Shown here piece after piece: positions 55,199-63,998 of a DNA stretch of 64,000 nucleotides. The notes beneath the pieces are model-generated. The model saw nothing but the letters and a program-made list of their open reading frames with translations, was not told the DNA's origin and did not search any database. The position numbers were made by a program, and so were the translations under genes. The stretch is from Cellulophaga sp. Hel_I_12 (GTDB taxonomy: Bacteria; Bacteroidota; Bacteroidia; Flavobacteriales; Flavobacteriaceae): positions 1,863,501-1,927,500 of the forward strand of contig NZ_JUHB01000001.1 of NCBI RefSeq assembly GCF_000799565.1, in the 5' to 3' direction. Position 1 is the first letter of the stretch, and each line of letters opens with the position of its first letter.

Positions 55199-55621
55199 TT
55201 AAACGGTATTCTCTTGAAGGTTTAGCACCGTTGCTGCAATGATATTTATAAAATAAATAATTTGTGCTATTGGAAAAAGTAAAATAGCAACCCAAACAAG
55301 AACCGTTTCTAAACTATTATGATTTGTAAATTGATCAATTATAATGATAAAAAAGGTTAATAATGTAAAAAGGATATGCAATTTAGTCAAGGAATAAACA
55401 GGCGTTATTTTGTATCTGCCCAATACAAAATAACCAAAACCACATAACAATAGCCATAATGCAAATAGTAAAAACAATTGTGAATGGGCAACAACCACAT
55501 AGACGTCACTAACGGTCAAGGAAAAGTTTGTGTCTATTTGAAAAAGATAAGAAATACCGTAAGCCATACATAAAATAGCAGCTAAAAACCATAAAAATAA
55601 ATAAGGCCTTTTCCTTAACAT
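55199..55621 (-). CDS. Four-helix membrane protein of unknown function
   Basis: The 140 aa protein has four predicted membrane segments (about residues 7-27, 39-67, 80-98 and 108-132). The second contains HSQLFLLFALWLLLCGFGYFVLG. I do not recognise a named family with certainty. It begins 5 bp downstream of rluB on the same strand and so is probably co-transcribed with it. No function can be inferred beyond membrane location. Confidence 0.72.
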   Translation of the reverse strand: MLRKRPYLFLWFLAAILCMAYGISYLFQIDTNFSLTVSDVYVVVAHSQLFLLFALWLLLCGFGYFVLGRYKITPVYSLTKLHILFTLLTFFIIIIDQFTNHNSLETVLVWVAILLFPIAQIIYFINIIAATVLNLQENTV

Positions 55622-55626
55622 GTACT

Positions 55627-56469
55627 TTACTTAATTGTTTTTAAATTTATAATCTCTTGATCTGTGAGTGGTCTCCAATTGCCACGAGGTAAATCTTTTT
55701 TTGTTAATCCTGCGTATACTACTAAATCGAGCTTTACAATTTCGTATTCTAATTGTTCAAACAGTTTACGCACAATATTATTCCTTGTACTGAAAATTTC
55801 GATGCCTACTTGATTTTTAGGTGCATTGTCAATATAACTAATATCTTGTACACGAACTAAATGTTCGTCTACCTCTAAACCATCCTTAATTCTTTTTAAA
55901 TCAGCACTTTTAAATGGTTTTGTGAATTCTACATGATATATTTTTCGAACACCATTCTTGGGAGTATTCAGGGTTGCGATTAATTCTCCGTCATTGGTAA
56001 ACAACAATAGACCTGTAGCAGATTTATCCATTTTACTTACCGCTAATAATTTTGCCTTGGTAGCATTAGACACCAAACCCATCGCTGTACGCTGTCCCTG
56101 ACCATCTTTAGCTGATGTTGAAAAATCTTTAGGTTTATTTAATACAATATACTCTTTCTTGATAGGATTTAAAAGTCGTCCATCAAACCTTACTTCATCG
56201 GTCAATTGTACTTTATACCCCATTTCAATGACAGCCTTACCATTTACCGTTACGCTTCCAGCAGCAATAAAAATATCGGCTTCTCTCCGTGAACAAACAC
56301 CAGAATTAGCTACATATCTATTTAAACGCAAAACATTTGGATTGGAAGGATTTTTTGCGACAATTTTTTTCTTGATGGGTGCGTTTCCTCTAGCGAAGCT
56401 CTTCTTTCTAAAGTTTCCTCCCTCTCTCCCTGAAGCTTTATTATCATTATTGGAATCTGACCTACTCAT
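55627..56469 (-). CDS. rluB: 23S rRNA pseudouridine synthase RluB-like
   Basis: This enzyme of the RsuA/RluB group isomerises a uridine of rRNA. The 280 aa product has a basic Gly/Arg/Lys-rich N-terminus (residues 1-45) and an S4 domain (about 46-105: LRLNRYVANSGVCSRREADIFIAAG). The catalytic domain has EYIVLNKP and the active-site Asp in VSKMDKSATGLLLFTNDG, where most relatives read GRLDxxTxGLLLLTNDG, so Arg-Leu is replaced by Lys-Met before the Asp. The rest is well preserved, and activity is likely. Confidence 0.9.
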   Translation of the reverse strand: MSRSDSNNDNKASGREGGNFRKKSFARGNAPIKKKIVAKNPSNPNVLRLNRYVANSGVCSRREADIFIAAGSVTVNGKAVIEMGYKVQLTDEVRFDGRLLNPIKKEYIVLNKPKDFSTSAKDGQGQRTAMGLVSNATKAKLLAVSKMDKSATGLLLFTNDGELIATLNTPKNGVRKIYHVEFTKPFKSADLKRIKDGLEVDEHLVRVQDISYIDNAPKNQVGIEIFSTRNNIVRKLFEQLEYEIVKLDLVVYAGLTKKDLPRGNWRPLTDQEIINLKTIK

Positions 56470-56485
56470 AACTGAAATATTTCCG

Positions 56486-56493
56486 CAAAGGTA
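56486..56493 (-). promoter_or_regulatory. -7 box TACCTTTG of the rluB promoter
   Basis: The complement reads TACCTTTG, an exact TAnnTTTG match, 16 bp before the rluB ATG. The nearest upstream TTG is 24 bp away, slightly beyond the usual range. Confidence 0.5.
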
Positions 56494-56676
56494 GTGAGAG
56501 TCTCATTAAAAATCTATCAATTATTTTTTTATGCCTCTTTTTTTGCATTATTTCGCCAAAATCCCAAACCATAGCGATAACACGACTTAAAAAATGGAAC
56601 TACAAAACAGCTCATGATCAAGTCTCAGAACAATCCTAAGGGAATTAGAATATTGTAAATGATCCTTCTGGAACTA

Positions 56677-57627
56677 TTAATCTTTATAATCAACACTCGA
56701 TTGGCGCGCTCTATTCACAGTGAGCTTGGTCACATCAGGTCTTGAATAATGCCCTACAACATCAAAATTTTGCCGCTCTTCGTAAACGCGATTAAAATCT
56801 AAAGTACAGTAAATTAATCCCTCTTTATGTAACACTGGCGGTATAATCCATTCGCCATCAGGCCCAGCAATACAAGAGCCACCATTGGCCAATATATCGG
56901 GTGATTTTTCCAGAATTTTATGGAGATGTGGTGTAGCACTCGGGAAGTCTGTTTTTGTCATTAATGAGGAGACCGAGATTACGTAACTACGGGACTCTCT
57001 TGCTATAAAACGCGTGATGTCTTTAGTATTATACTCACTACCTGGCCAAACCGCAATATGTAAATTTTCTCCTAGCCCGTAAAGTGCTGTTCTAGGTAAA
57101 GGCATCCAATTTTCCCAACAGTTTAATCCTCCAAGGGTAAAGTGTTTTAGTGGATGTACCTGTAGGCCGTTCCCATCACCTGGTGCCCAAGTGAGTCGTT
57201 CATCATAGGTGGGTTGCAGTTTGCGATGTACCGATTTTATGGCTCCAAATTCATTAATATAGACTAATGAACAATAAATACTATGTGCTCCTCTGTCTTT
57301 AGCACGTTCAATAATTCCTAAATAAATGGCAATAGTATTAGCTTTTGCAAGATCACAAATCGCATCTAATTCTCCCGATTCTATTTGAATGGCATTATGC
57401 ATATAATGCGCATGCAGTTCTTTGTTTACTTTTGAATTCCAGGTGGCACCCTCTGTTAGTGCCAACCAAAATGGATAACCCGGCAATAGCGCCTCTCCAA
57501 AAACGACAAGCTCTGCTTTTTCGCTGGCTGCTTCAATTATGGAAGCCTCGATTTTTTTTATCGTTGCCCTTTTATCTAACCAAACGGGCGCTATTTGTGC
57601 TAAGGCAACTTTTAGAAAAGTATCCAT
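56677..57627 (-). CDS. Nitrilase-family carbon-nitrogen hydrolase
   Basis: The 316 aa enzyme belongs to the nitrilase branch of the C-N hydrolase superfamily. The triad is visible: Glu in VVFGEALLPGYPFW, Lys in HRKLQPTYDERLTW and Cys in LGGLNCWENWMPL. GSEYNTKDITRFIARESRSYVISVSS is characteristic of true nitrilases (nitrile to acid) rather than amidases. It starts directly after the stop region of the UbiA gene with no gap, so it is co-expressed with isoprenoid genes. A metabolic link is not obvious and the natural nitrile is unknown. Confidence 0.9.
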   Translation of the reverse strand: MDTFLKVALAQIAPVWLDKRATIKKIEASIIEAASEKAELVVFGEALLPGYPFWLALTEGATWNSKVNKELHAHYMHNAIQIESGELDAICDLAKANTIAIYLGIIERAKDRGAHSIYCSLVYINEFGAIKSVHRKLQPTYDERLTWAPGDGNGLQVHPLKHFTLGGLNCWENWMPLPRTALYGLGENLHIAVWPGSEYNTKDITRFIARESRSYVISVSSLMTKTDFPSATPHLHKILEKSPDILANGGSCIAGPDGEWIIPPVLHKEGLIYCTLDFNRVYEERQNFDVVGHYSRPDVTKLTVNRARQSSVDYKD

Positions 57628-58533
57628 CTATAAAATTCTATTTAAAACTAAATCTATGTCAATTAACAGAATACTAAAAACTCCTGAAATAATAATGAAC
57701 TTCAAGATATTGTGTAACCATACATAATGCATTTTTGACTCCGACTTGAATAAAAGAATTAAAAAGAGCAATAAAAATACAACACATCCAATAAAATAAA
57801 TGACCATATTTCCAACATCAAATTTAAAAATTAATAATAAAGAGGGAATTAAGGTAAACAAAATTAAAACAGCTATTAAATACTTTGAAAATTTAACGCC
57901 CAAAATAACTGGGATTGTCTTATAATTTTGAGCGATATCACCTTTTATATTTTCTAAATCTTTAATCATTTCCCGAGCTAAAATCAATAAAAACAAAAAT
58001 AAGGCATGTACAAAAATGACAGCCTCGAAATTTCGATAATAGACAAAGACCACAAAAAATGGAGAAATAGCAAGCGTTGCAGAAACAAAATTACCAATAA
58101 AAGGCATTTTTTTTAATTTGTGAGAATACAGCCATATTCCAAAGATATAAGCGGAAAAAAATACAACGGCTTTAAAAGAAACATAACTGGCTACAAATAC
58201 GGCCAAAAAGTTAAGCACAAAATAGGTGCTTAATTTAAACCGTTGACTCACCAGCCTATCTAACATTGTTTTATGAGGCTTGTTGATTAAGTCTTTCTCT
58301 GCGTCATAAAAATTATTAATAATATATCCTGAGGCAATCACCAAAGCAGAGGCGATGATAATAGCCAGAAGGTTTGTATCAAAAACTACTTTTCTTAAGG
58401 GTAAGTTGGGTGATAAAATATAGATAGAAGCTAAGTATTGGGCTAGAATAATAAGTAAAATATTATACCCCCGAACTACAGAAAACAAACTCAATAACTT
58501 TAAAAGTAGGAGTTTATTTTTTCTATTAAGCAT
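57628..58533 (-). CDS. UbiA-family prenyltransferase (geranylgeranylglycerol-phosphate type)
   Basis: This integral membrane prenyltransferase of 301 aa has about eight membrane segments. The two Mg-diphosphate motifs are NNFYDAEKD (first Asp-rich motif, with Asn at the start) and DLENIKGD (second motif). Flavobacterial members in this position are usually annotated as geranylgeranylglycerol-phosphate geranylgeranyltransferases, similar to the archaeal DGGGP synthase group; menaquinone- or heme-type activity cannot be excluded. It lies 10 bp after the mevalonate kinase gene, so substrate supply and use are linked. Confidence 0.87.
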   Translation of the reverse strand: MLNRKNKLLLLKLLSLFSVVRGYNILLIILAQYLASIYILSPNLPLRKVVFDTNLLAIIIASALVIASGYIINNFYDAEKDLINKPHKTMLDRLVSQRFKLSTYFVLNFLAVFVASYVSFKAVVFFSAYIFGIWLYSHKLKKMPFIGNFVSATLAISPFFVVFVYYRNFEAVIFVHALFLFLLILAREMIKDLENIKGDIAQNYKTIPVILGVKFSKYLIAVLILFTLIPSLLLIFKFDVGNMVIYFIGCVVFLLLFLILLFKSESKMHYVWLHNILKFIIISGVFSILLIDIDLVLNRIL

Positions 58534-58543
58534 GTTGAACCAT

Positions 58544-59482
58544 TTAGAAGTTATAGACCACTTCTAATTTATGATCTTTTAAGGCTGCTTTAGCTTTTTC
58601 AAAATCTTCAGTAAAACCTAAGATATAACCACCACCCCCAGAACCACAAAGTTTTAAATAGTAATCGTTACTATCAATTCCTTGTTTCCAGAGCTTTTGA
58701 AATTCTACAGGTATCATCGGTTTAAAATTATCTAAAACCACATTTGATAATTGCTTTAAATTTCCAAAAAGAGAGGTTACATTACCACTCACAAAATCTT
58801 CAACACAAGCATCAGTATGTTTTATAAATTGTTCTTTTAACATTTTACGGAAGCCGGTATTTTTCATTTGCTCCATAAAAATCTGAACCATCGGCGCTGT
58901 TTCGCCAACGATACCGCTATCTAGTAAAAACACAGCGCCTTTACCTGCTGTATTTTGAGAAGGAATACTTGTAGATTCTATATTGTTCTTAGAATTTATT
59001 AAAATAGGCAGACTTAGGTAACTATTTAAAGGGTCTAAACCTGAAGATTTTCCGTGAAAAAAAGATTCCATTTTCCCAAAAATTAATTTTAGGCGCAATA
59101 GTTTTTCTCTCGTGAGGTTTTCTAACACCGTGATTTTATCAAAAGCGTATTTTTGATATATGGCAGCCACCAAAGCACCACTACTTCCCACGCCATAGCC
59201 TTGAGGAATAGAACTATCGAAATACATACCCTCGGCAATATCGCTTTTTAATCCCTCCATATCAAAAGTAACCAGATTCGGTTCTTTTTCCGATAAGCTT
59301 TCAAGGTAAAAACTAAACTTTTCTAGGCTCTTATTACTTTTAAGTGCCTCTTGTGAGGGATTACTATCTTTTTTTAAAGCTCCATTAAAAAAATTATAAG
59401 GTATTGAAAGTCCTTTAGAATCCTTAATAATTCCGTATTCACCGAACAATAAAATTTTTGAATAAAATAATGGTCCTTTCAC
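58544..59482 (-). CDS. GHMP kinase, probable mevalonate kinase
   Basis: The 312 aa kinase has motif 1 FYSKILLFGEYGIIKDSKG, motif 2 PQGYGVGSSGALVAAI and motif 3 KLCGSGGGGYILGF; SSGLDPLNSYLSLP contains the probable catalytic Asp. The start is GTG at 59482, as no ATG precedes motif 1. Being between diphosphomevalonate decarboxylase and a UbiA prenyltransferase, it should phosphorylate mevalonate. The GYDIA kinase at 20013 is the other kinase, and which one takes mevalonate and which phosphomevalonate is inferred. Confidence 0.88.
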   Translation of the reverse strand: MKGPLFYSKILLFGEYGIIKDSKGLSIPYNFFNGALKKDSNPSQEALKSNKSLEKFSFYLESLSEKEPNLVTFDMEGLKSDIAEGMYFDSSIPQGYGVGSSGALVAAIYQKYAFDKITVLENLTREKLLRLKLIFGKMESFFHGKSSGLDPLNSYLSLPILINSKNNIESTSIPSQNTAGKGAVFLLDSGIVGETAPMVQIFMEQMKNTGFRKMLKEQFIKHTDACVEDFVSGNVTSLFGNLKQLSNVVLDNFKPMIPVEFQKLWKQGIDSNDYYLKLCGSGGGGYILGFTEDFEKAKAALKDHKLEVVYNF

Positions 59483-59640
59483 GTTCTTTTAATTAAAATA
59501 TATACATAAAACTAAAAAATTACTCCTTGCAATTTTATAGTTACTTATTTTTTTGCTGGTTTAAATATACTCATTTAAAATTTTGCAGCACTTATTACTG
59601 CCATTAATCACTATATATTGACAAAATTAAGTTTAATTAT

Positions 59641-60738
59641 TTAGGGATGGTTTCCTGCTAACTGTTTCGCCCCCAACGCTATTTGATCGCAAATATACTG
59701 TTGGTTTTCGCAATATACTAGTAACTCATCCTTAATAAATTGATAAACTTTTTGTTTTTCGTTTTCTGGATATAAAACGTGCACATTAGCCCCTGCATCT
59801 AAAGTAAAGCAAACATGACTGCCTGTTTGTTCTCTAAAAGCCCAAATTTTGTTGATGATTTCTAAAGTGTTGGGTTTCATTAAAATAAAATAAGGCAGAC
59901 TAGTCATCATCATGGCATGCAAGGTTAAAGCCTCACTTTCTACTATTTTTATAAATTCAACTAGATCTCCTGTTTTAAAAACTGCCATTAGTTTATCTAA
60001 GTTATCATGAGCTTGTTTAAAACGTTCCGAAGCATAAGGATGATCGTGCATTAAATTATGACCCACAGTACTGCTCACCTGCTTTTGCCCTTTATCGACC
60101 AATAAAATCGTGTCTTGAAAATTATTAAAATTAGCGTGTACTTCGTAAGGATATTTTATACCGTACAAATCAGAACTCCCTTGTGTATTTTTATGGGCTC
60201 CCCATTGCACAATAGTGCCTTCAATACTCCGGCAAGCACTGCCAGAGCCTAAACGTGCTAAAAAAGAGGCTTTTTTTATAAAAAAAGCTGCTGACATATG
60301 GCCAACTAGCTTTTTTTCAATGTCCATCAAGCATAAAGCTAAAGCAGACATACCGCTTGCTGAAGATGCAATTCCACTACTATGAGGAAATGAATTCGAG
60401 GTTTCAATTTTAAAATGATACTCCTTTAAAAAAGGCAAATATTGCTCAATTCTTGAAAAAAAAGTATTTATTTTTGGTTTAAAATCTTCTTTCTGCTGGC
60501 CTTCAAACCATAAATCAAAGGAAAAACCGACCCCTTTATGTTCTAATTTTTTAAATGAAACTTGTGTAGTTGTTGCACAAGCATCTAGCGTAAAGCTGAT
60601 GGAAGGATTCTGTGGAATTTGATTTTCTTTTTTACCCCAATATTTAACTAGTGCTATATTACTTGGCGATTTATAGCTCACAGTTCCTGTTTCAACAGTC
60701 TGTAGGTAAGGCGTAGGAAGAAAGTCAATTTCGGTCAT
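59641..60738 (-). CDS. mvaD: Diphosphomevalonate decarboxylase
   Basis: MvaD makes isopentenyl diphosphate from diphosphomevalonate with ATP. The 365 aa product has the diagnostic SPSNIALVKYWGKKENQIPQ at residues 24-43, the phosphate loop HSSGIASSASGMSALALCL, GSGSACRSIEGTIVQWG, and the catalytic Asp in CFTLDAGANVHVLYPE. Flavobacterial enzymes carry a longer N-terminus, as here. It is the first gene of the minus-strand isoprenoid block, 158 bp before the mevalonate kinase gene, and has its own -7 box. Confidence 0.95.
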   Translation of the reverse strand: MTEIDFLPTPYLQTVETGTVSYKSPSNIALVKYWGKKENQIPQNPSISFTLDACATTTQVSFKKLEHKGVGFSFDLWFEGQQKEDFKPKINTFFSRIEQYLPFLKEYHFKIETSNSFPHSSGIASSASGMSALALCLMDIEKKLVGHMSAAFFIKKASFLARLGSGSACRSIEGTIVQWGAHKNTQGSSDLYGIKYPYEVHANFNNFQDTILLVDKGQKQVSSTVGHNLMHDHPYASERFKQAHDNLDKLMAVFKTGDLVEFIKIVESEALTLHAMMMTSLPYFILMKPNTLEIINKIWAFREQTGSHVCFTLDAGANVHVLYPENEKQKVYQFIKDELLVYCENQQYICDQIALGAKQLAGNHP

Positions 60739-60757
60739 GAAATGTCAATTTTTTATG

Positions 60758-60765
60758 CAAAGATA
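60758..60765 (-). promoter_or_regulatory. -7 box TATCTTTG of the mvaD promoter
   Basis: The complement is an exact TAnnTTTG match, 19 bp before the mvaD ATG; the same octamer serves mvaA and the rhodanese gene. No TTG at proper -33 spacing. Confidence 0.5.
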
Positions 60766-60837
60766 GTTTTTAAGTACATTTTAGATTAAATCAATGCTAT
60801 AAAATCACTATTTTAGTTGTTTACACCAATCCCTATT

Positions 60838-61311
60838 TTGAAAAAACGACTTTATTATAGCGCTATAGCAGTTGCCATTTGTTTGCTCATTGGCTTTTTA
60901 TCCAGTACTGTTACCCAATCTTCTATAGCTACCTGGTATCCTAGCTTAAACAAACCGAGCTTTAATCCTCCAAATTGGATTTTTGCACCAGTTTGGTCTG
61001 TTTTATATATCCTAATGGGTATTGCAGCGGGTTTGGTTTGGGCGCGAGGTTTTCATCATATTTGGGTAAAAACTGCCTTATACCATTTTATTTTTCAATT
61101 GCTCTTTAATGCTTTGTGGAGTATTGTTTTTTTTGGACTACAAGAGCCCTTTTGGGCCTTACTCGTTATTTTTACTTTGTTGATATTAATTATCCTAACG
61201 ATCAAATGGTTCAAAGTAGTGCATAGAACCGCGGCTTTATTAATGATACCCTATTTGCTTTGGGTTTGTTTTGCAACGGTCCTGAATTATAAAATATGGG
61301 CGTTAAATTGA
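60838..61311 (+). CDS. tspO: TspO/MBR family tryptophan-rich sensory protein
   Basis: TspO is a five-helix membrane protein binding porphyrins and sterol-like ligands, with roles in stress and tetrapyrrole turnover. The product shows TWYPSLNKPSFNPPNWIFAPVWSVLYILMG and LFNALWSIVFFGLQEPFWAL, typical of the family, with many Trp residues. There is no ATG near the start. I favour TTG 60838, which gives 157 aa beginning (M)KKRLYYSA as in relatives; TTG 60817 would add seven residues. It is divergent from mvaD. Confidence 0.9.
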   Translation: MKKRLYYSAIAVAICLLIGFLSSTVTQSSIATWYPSLNKPSFNPPNWIFAPVWSVLYILMGIAAGLVWARGFHHIWVKTALYHFIFQLLFNALWSIVFFGLQEPFWALLVIFTLLILIILTIKWFKVVHRTAALLMIPYLLWVCFATVLNYKIWALN

Positions 61312-61423
61312 TGGGGGTTAATTTGGTAATTTTTTAATGTACCCATGTAACAATTGATTTGAAGATTATTGAATGTTGCCATTTACTTAGGTGAAAAATC
61401 TACTTATTTACTCAACTAAATTT

Positions 61424-61969
61424 CTAGTACTCTGTAGTCATTGCTACTAGTTTTGACATTGTTTTATAATTACGGGTGGTAGCTTGCACCTTTAGTTTTC
61501 TTTCAAAAAAATTAGTATTACATTTTGCATTACCATAGCCATTTTTGCAGGTCAAATAAATACAATTTTGAGTGATTTTAAATGTTTCATTTGGGTATTT
61601 TTCTTCTTCCAAGGCTTGTATCAATTGAGTTTCAGGTTTATTTTTTAACAACACAAAATACGCGTGCTTTTTCTCTAAATCATTGTACTCGCTAAAAGGT
61701 GATTGATGTACAATCTCATTAAAATTTGATAATTCTAAAACTAATACTGGAACTTCAAAACCATAATTTCTAGTAATTACCTCACTTACTTTTTTTTCTA
61801 AAATCTGCACATTTTCATCTGTGACTTTTAAAACAATATTACCACTTTGAATATAGGTTTGAACATTTTGCATGCCTATGCGCTCTAACATGTGTTTTAA
61901 ATCGGTCATTTTAATTTTCTTATGACCAGAAACATTAATCCCTCTTAAAAATAGTAGGTAAGTTTTCAT
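61424..61969 (-). CDS. DUF1697 protein
   Basis: The 181 aa protein is a typical member of DUF1697: TYLLFLRGINVSGHKKIKMTDLKHML, YIQSGNIVLKV, a central FEVPVLVLE and the closing ATTRNYKTMSKLVAMT. The family has a ferredoxin-like double-domain fold and unknown function. It lies 5 bp downstream of the YhiN-like flavoprotein gene on the same strand, so it is the last gene of that unit. Confidence 0.92.
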   Translation of the reverse strand: MKTYLLFLRGINVSGHKKIKMTDLKHMLERIGMQNVQTYIQSGNIVLKVTDENVQILEKKVSEVITRNYGFEVPVLVLELSNFNEIVHQSPFSEYNDLEKKHAYFVLLKNKPETQLIQALEEEKYPNETFKITQNCIYLTCKNGYGNAKCNTNFFERKLKVQATTRNYKTMSKLVAMTTEY

Positions 61970-61974
61970 ATCAA

Positions 61975-63261
61975 TTATTCGTTAGCGGCAATTGCCTGCG
62001 CAGCAATAAAACCACTGGTCCACGCATTTTGAAAATTGAACCCGCCGGTAATGGCATCAATATTAACTATTTCTCCGGCGAAAAATAGGTTTTTTTGTAC
62101 TTTACTCTCGAAGGTTTTAAAGTTGATTTCTTTTAAATCGATGCCACCAGCGGTCACAAATTCTTCTTTAAACGTGCTTTTACCCTCCACTTGAAATTCT
62201 CCAGCCGTAATTTGCTGTGCTAAAGATTGCAATTGACTTTTCGTTACTTCCGCCCATTTGGTAGTCTCCGAAATATCAGAAGCCTTCACCAAATTTAGCC
62301 ATAATCGTTTTGGAATGTCTACTGCATTTGTTCGTAATACGGTCTTTTTAGCTTCTACCTCTTTTATTTGTAGCAATAACTGTAATAAGCCTTCTTCTTG
62401 ATACTCCGGCAACCAGTTTACGCGTATTTTAAATGTATAATCCCAGTTGTTTAGCTCACGCGCGCCCCAAGCTGACAGTTTTAAAATAGCTGGTCCGCTC
62501 ATACCCCAATGCGTAATTAACAATGGCCCTTCCGATGCCAAAACAGCTTTAGGGCTTACCTTGCTTTTTAATGGTATAGTTACTTTATGAGGCACACTTT
62601 TTTCAAGAACCTCAACATTAACAAACGTACTTACTCCAGGAATACCATCAATTCTAGCATCTTTTATATTAAACGTAAATAAGGAAGGAACTGGATTCAC
62701 TATGCTGTGCCCTAATTTTTCGATCATCTTCCAAATTTTAGGATTGCTCCCTGTGGCCACTAAAATTTTTTTAGCATAGTATTTTTTTTGAATCGATGCA
62801 ACCATCCACCCATCGCTAGGCTTGTCTTTAGACTTTTTTATGGCTTCTATGGCGATGACAGAACTGTTGCGCAATAATTGAACGCCCAGGCGTTCTGCTT
62901 CGTTTACAAAACAATCGATTATAGTTTTAGAGCTATTGCTTTCTGGGAACATTCTGCCATCTTCCTCTATTTTTAAAGGAATCCCTCTTTTCTCAAAAAA
63001 AGCGATCGTATCTCCGCTGCAATAGGTATGGAACGGGCCTTTTAGTTCTTTTTCTCCTCTTGGGTAATTTAATACCAATTCGTTAGGATCAAATTCTGCG
63101 TGCGTCACATTACAGCGACCCCCGCCTGAAACTTTAACTTTAGTGAGCACTTCTTTACCGCGTTCTAAAATAAGGATTTTTAGCTTCGGGTTTGCTTCAG
63201 CAATGTGTATGGCTGCGTAATACCCCGCAGCACCACCACCAATTATGATAACATCCTCCAT
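61975..63261 (-). CDS. HI0933/YhiN-family flavoprotein
   Basis: The 428 aa protein has an FAD-binding Rossmann motif VIIGGGAAGYYAAIHIAE at the N-terminus, the family signature KVSGGGRCNVTHAEFD, and a C-terminal FAD segment AGEIVNIDAITGGFNFQNAWTSGFIAA. The HI0933 group is annotated as aminoacetone oxidase-like, but reaction and substrate are unproven for most members. It overlaps the GDPD gene by one base. Length is normal for the family (about 400-420). Confidence 0.92.
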   Translation of the reverse strand: MEDVIIIGGGAAGYYAAIHIAEANPKLKILILERGKEVLTKVKVSGGGRCNVTHAEFDPNELVLNYPRGEKELKGPFHTYCSGDTIAFFEKRGIPLKIEEDGRMFPESNSSKTIIDCFVNEAERLGVQLLRNSSVIAIEAIKKSKDKPSDGWMVASIQKKYYAKKILVATGSNPKIWKMIEKLGHSIVNPVPSLFTFNIKDARIDGIPGVSTFVNVEVLEKSVPHKVTIPLKSKVSPKAVLASEGPLLITHWGMSGPAILKLSAWGARELNNWDYTFKIRVNWLPEYQEEGLLQLLLQIKEVEAKKTVLRTNAVDIPKRLWLNLVKASDISETTKWAEVTKSQLQSLAQQITAGEFQVEGKSTFKEEFVTAGGIDLKEINFKTFESKVQKNLFFAGEIVNIDAITGGFNFQNAWTSGFIAAQAIAANE

Positions 63262-63998
63262 TATTCTACGCGTTCTGGATAGTTTGTAAAGACACCATCA
63301 ACTCCTAAGGTTTTCATTTTTAATATAGCCTGCGGTTCATTGACCGTCCATGGATATATTTTAAATCCTGCCTCTCGGATTTTTTGGGCGATTTCAGCAT
63401 CTAATTTTTCGTAGTCAGGGTTGATCGCCACTGCCCCAAGCTCATGTGCAATAGCTAAAGCCTCTAGCGGGTTTGCCTCTTCGATTAAAATAGCAATAGC
63501 GACTTTATTGTTAATTTGACGCATCATTTTCAACTCATCCCAATTAAAGCTAGAGATTAAAAAATCATCAAGTGTCCAGTTCTTTTCCTTTATATATTTT
63601 TCAAGAATGACATTAACATCTTTCGCTGTTCCTGCGCCTTTTAACTCAATGTTTAGTGCAACTGTTGCATCAATATGGTCTAAAACCTCAGTTAATAAAG
63701 GGATTTTATGATTGCCTGTAATTACTAACTTTTGTAACTCAAGCCATGTGTAGTCTTCAATATTTCCTGTGCCATTCGTCAATCTTTCTAAGGTATCATC
63801 ATGAAAGACAACAATTTCACCACTGGCTATTTTAAAGACATCAATCTCGATCATATCAACTTTTAGCTCCAAGGCTTTTTGTATAGATGCGATGGTGTTT
63901 TCCGTTTCATGACCCATGGCGCCTCGATGGCCAATAACTTGTAATTTATGTTGGTCCATACAGGAGGTACTGGTGGTTAGCACAATTAAAAAAAGCAT
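63261..63998 (-). CDS. Glycerophosphodiester phosphodiesterase lipoprotein (start at window edge)
   Basis: GDPD hydrolyses glycerophosphodiesters to glycerol 3-phosphate and alcohol. The 245 visible residues include the catalytic HR in VIGHRGAMGHETENTIAS, the metal Glu-Asp pair in MIEIDVF and His-Asp in VVFHDDTLERLTNG, then the barrel strands up to GVFTNYPERVE. The N-terminus LFLIVLTTSTSC resembles the end of a lipoprotein signal without its basic head. The true start probably lies beyond the right edge, although ATG 63998 is possible. Confidence 0.9.
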   Translation of the reverse strand: MLFLIVLTTSTSCMDQHKLQVIGHRGAMGHETENTIASIQKALELKVDMIEIDVFKIASGEIVVFHDDTLERLTNGTGNIEDYTWLELQKLVITGNHKIPLLTEVLDHIDATVALNIELKGAGTAKDVNVILEKYIKEKNWTLDDFLISSFNWDELKMMRQINNKVAIAILIEEANPLEALAIAHELGAVAINPDYEKLDAEIAQKIREAGFKIYPWTVNEPQAILKMKTLGVDGVFTNYPERVE

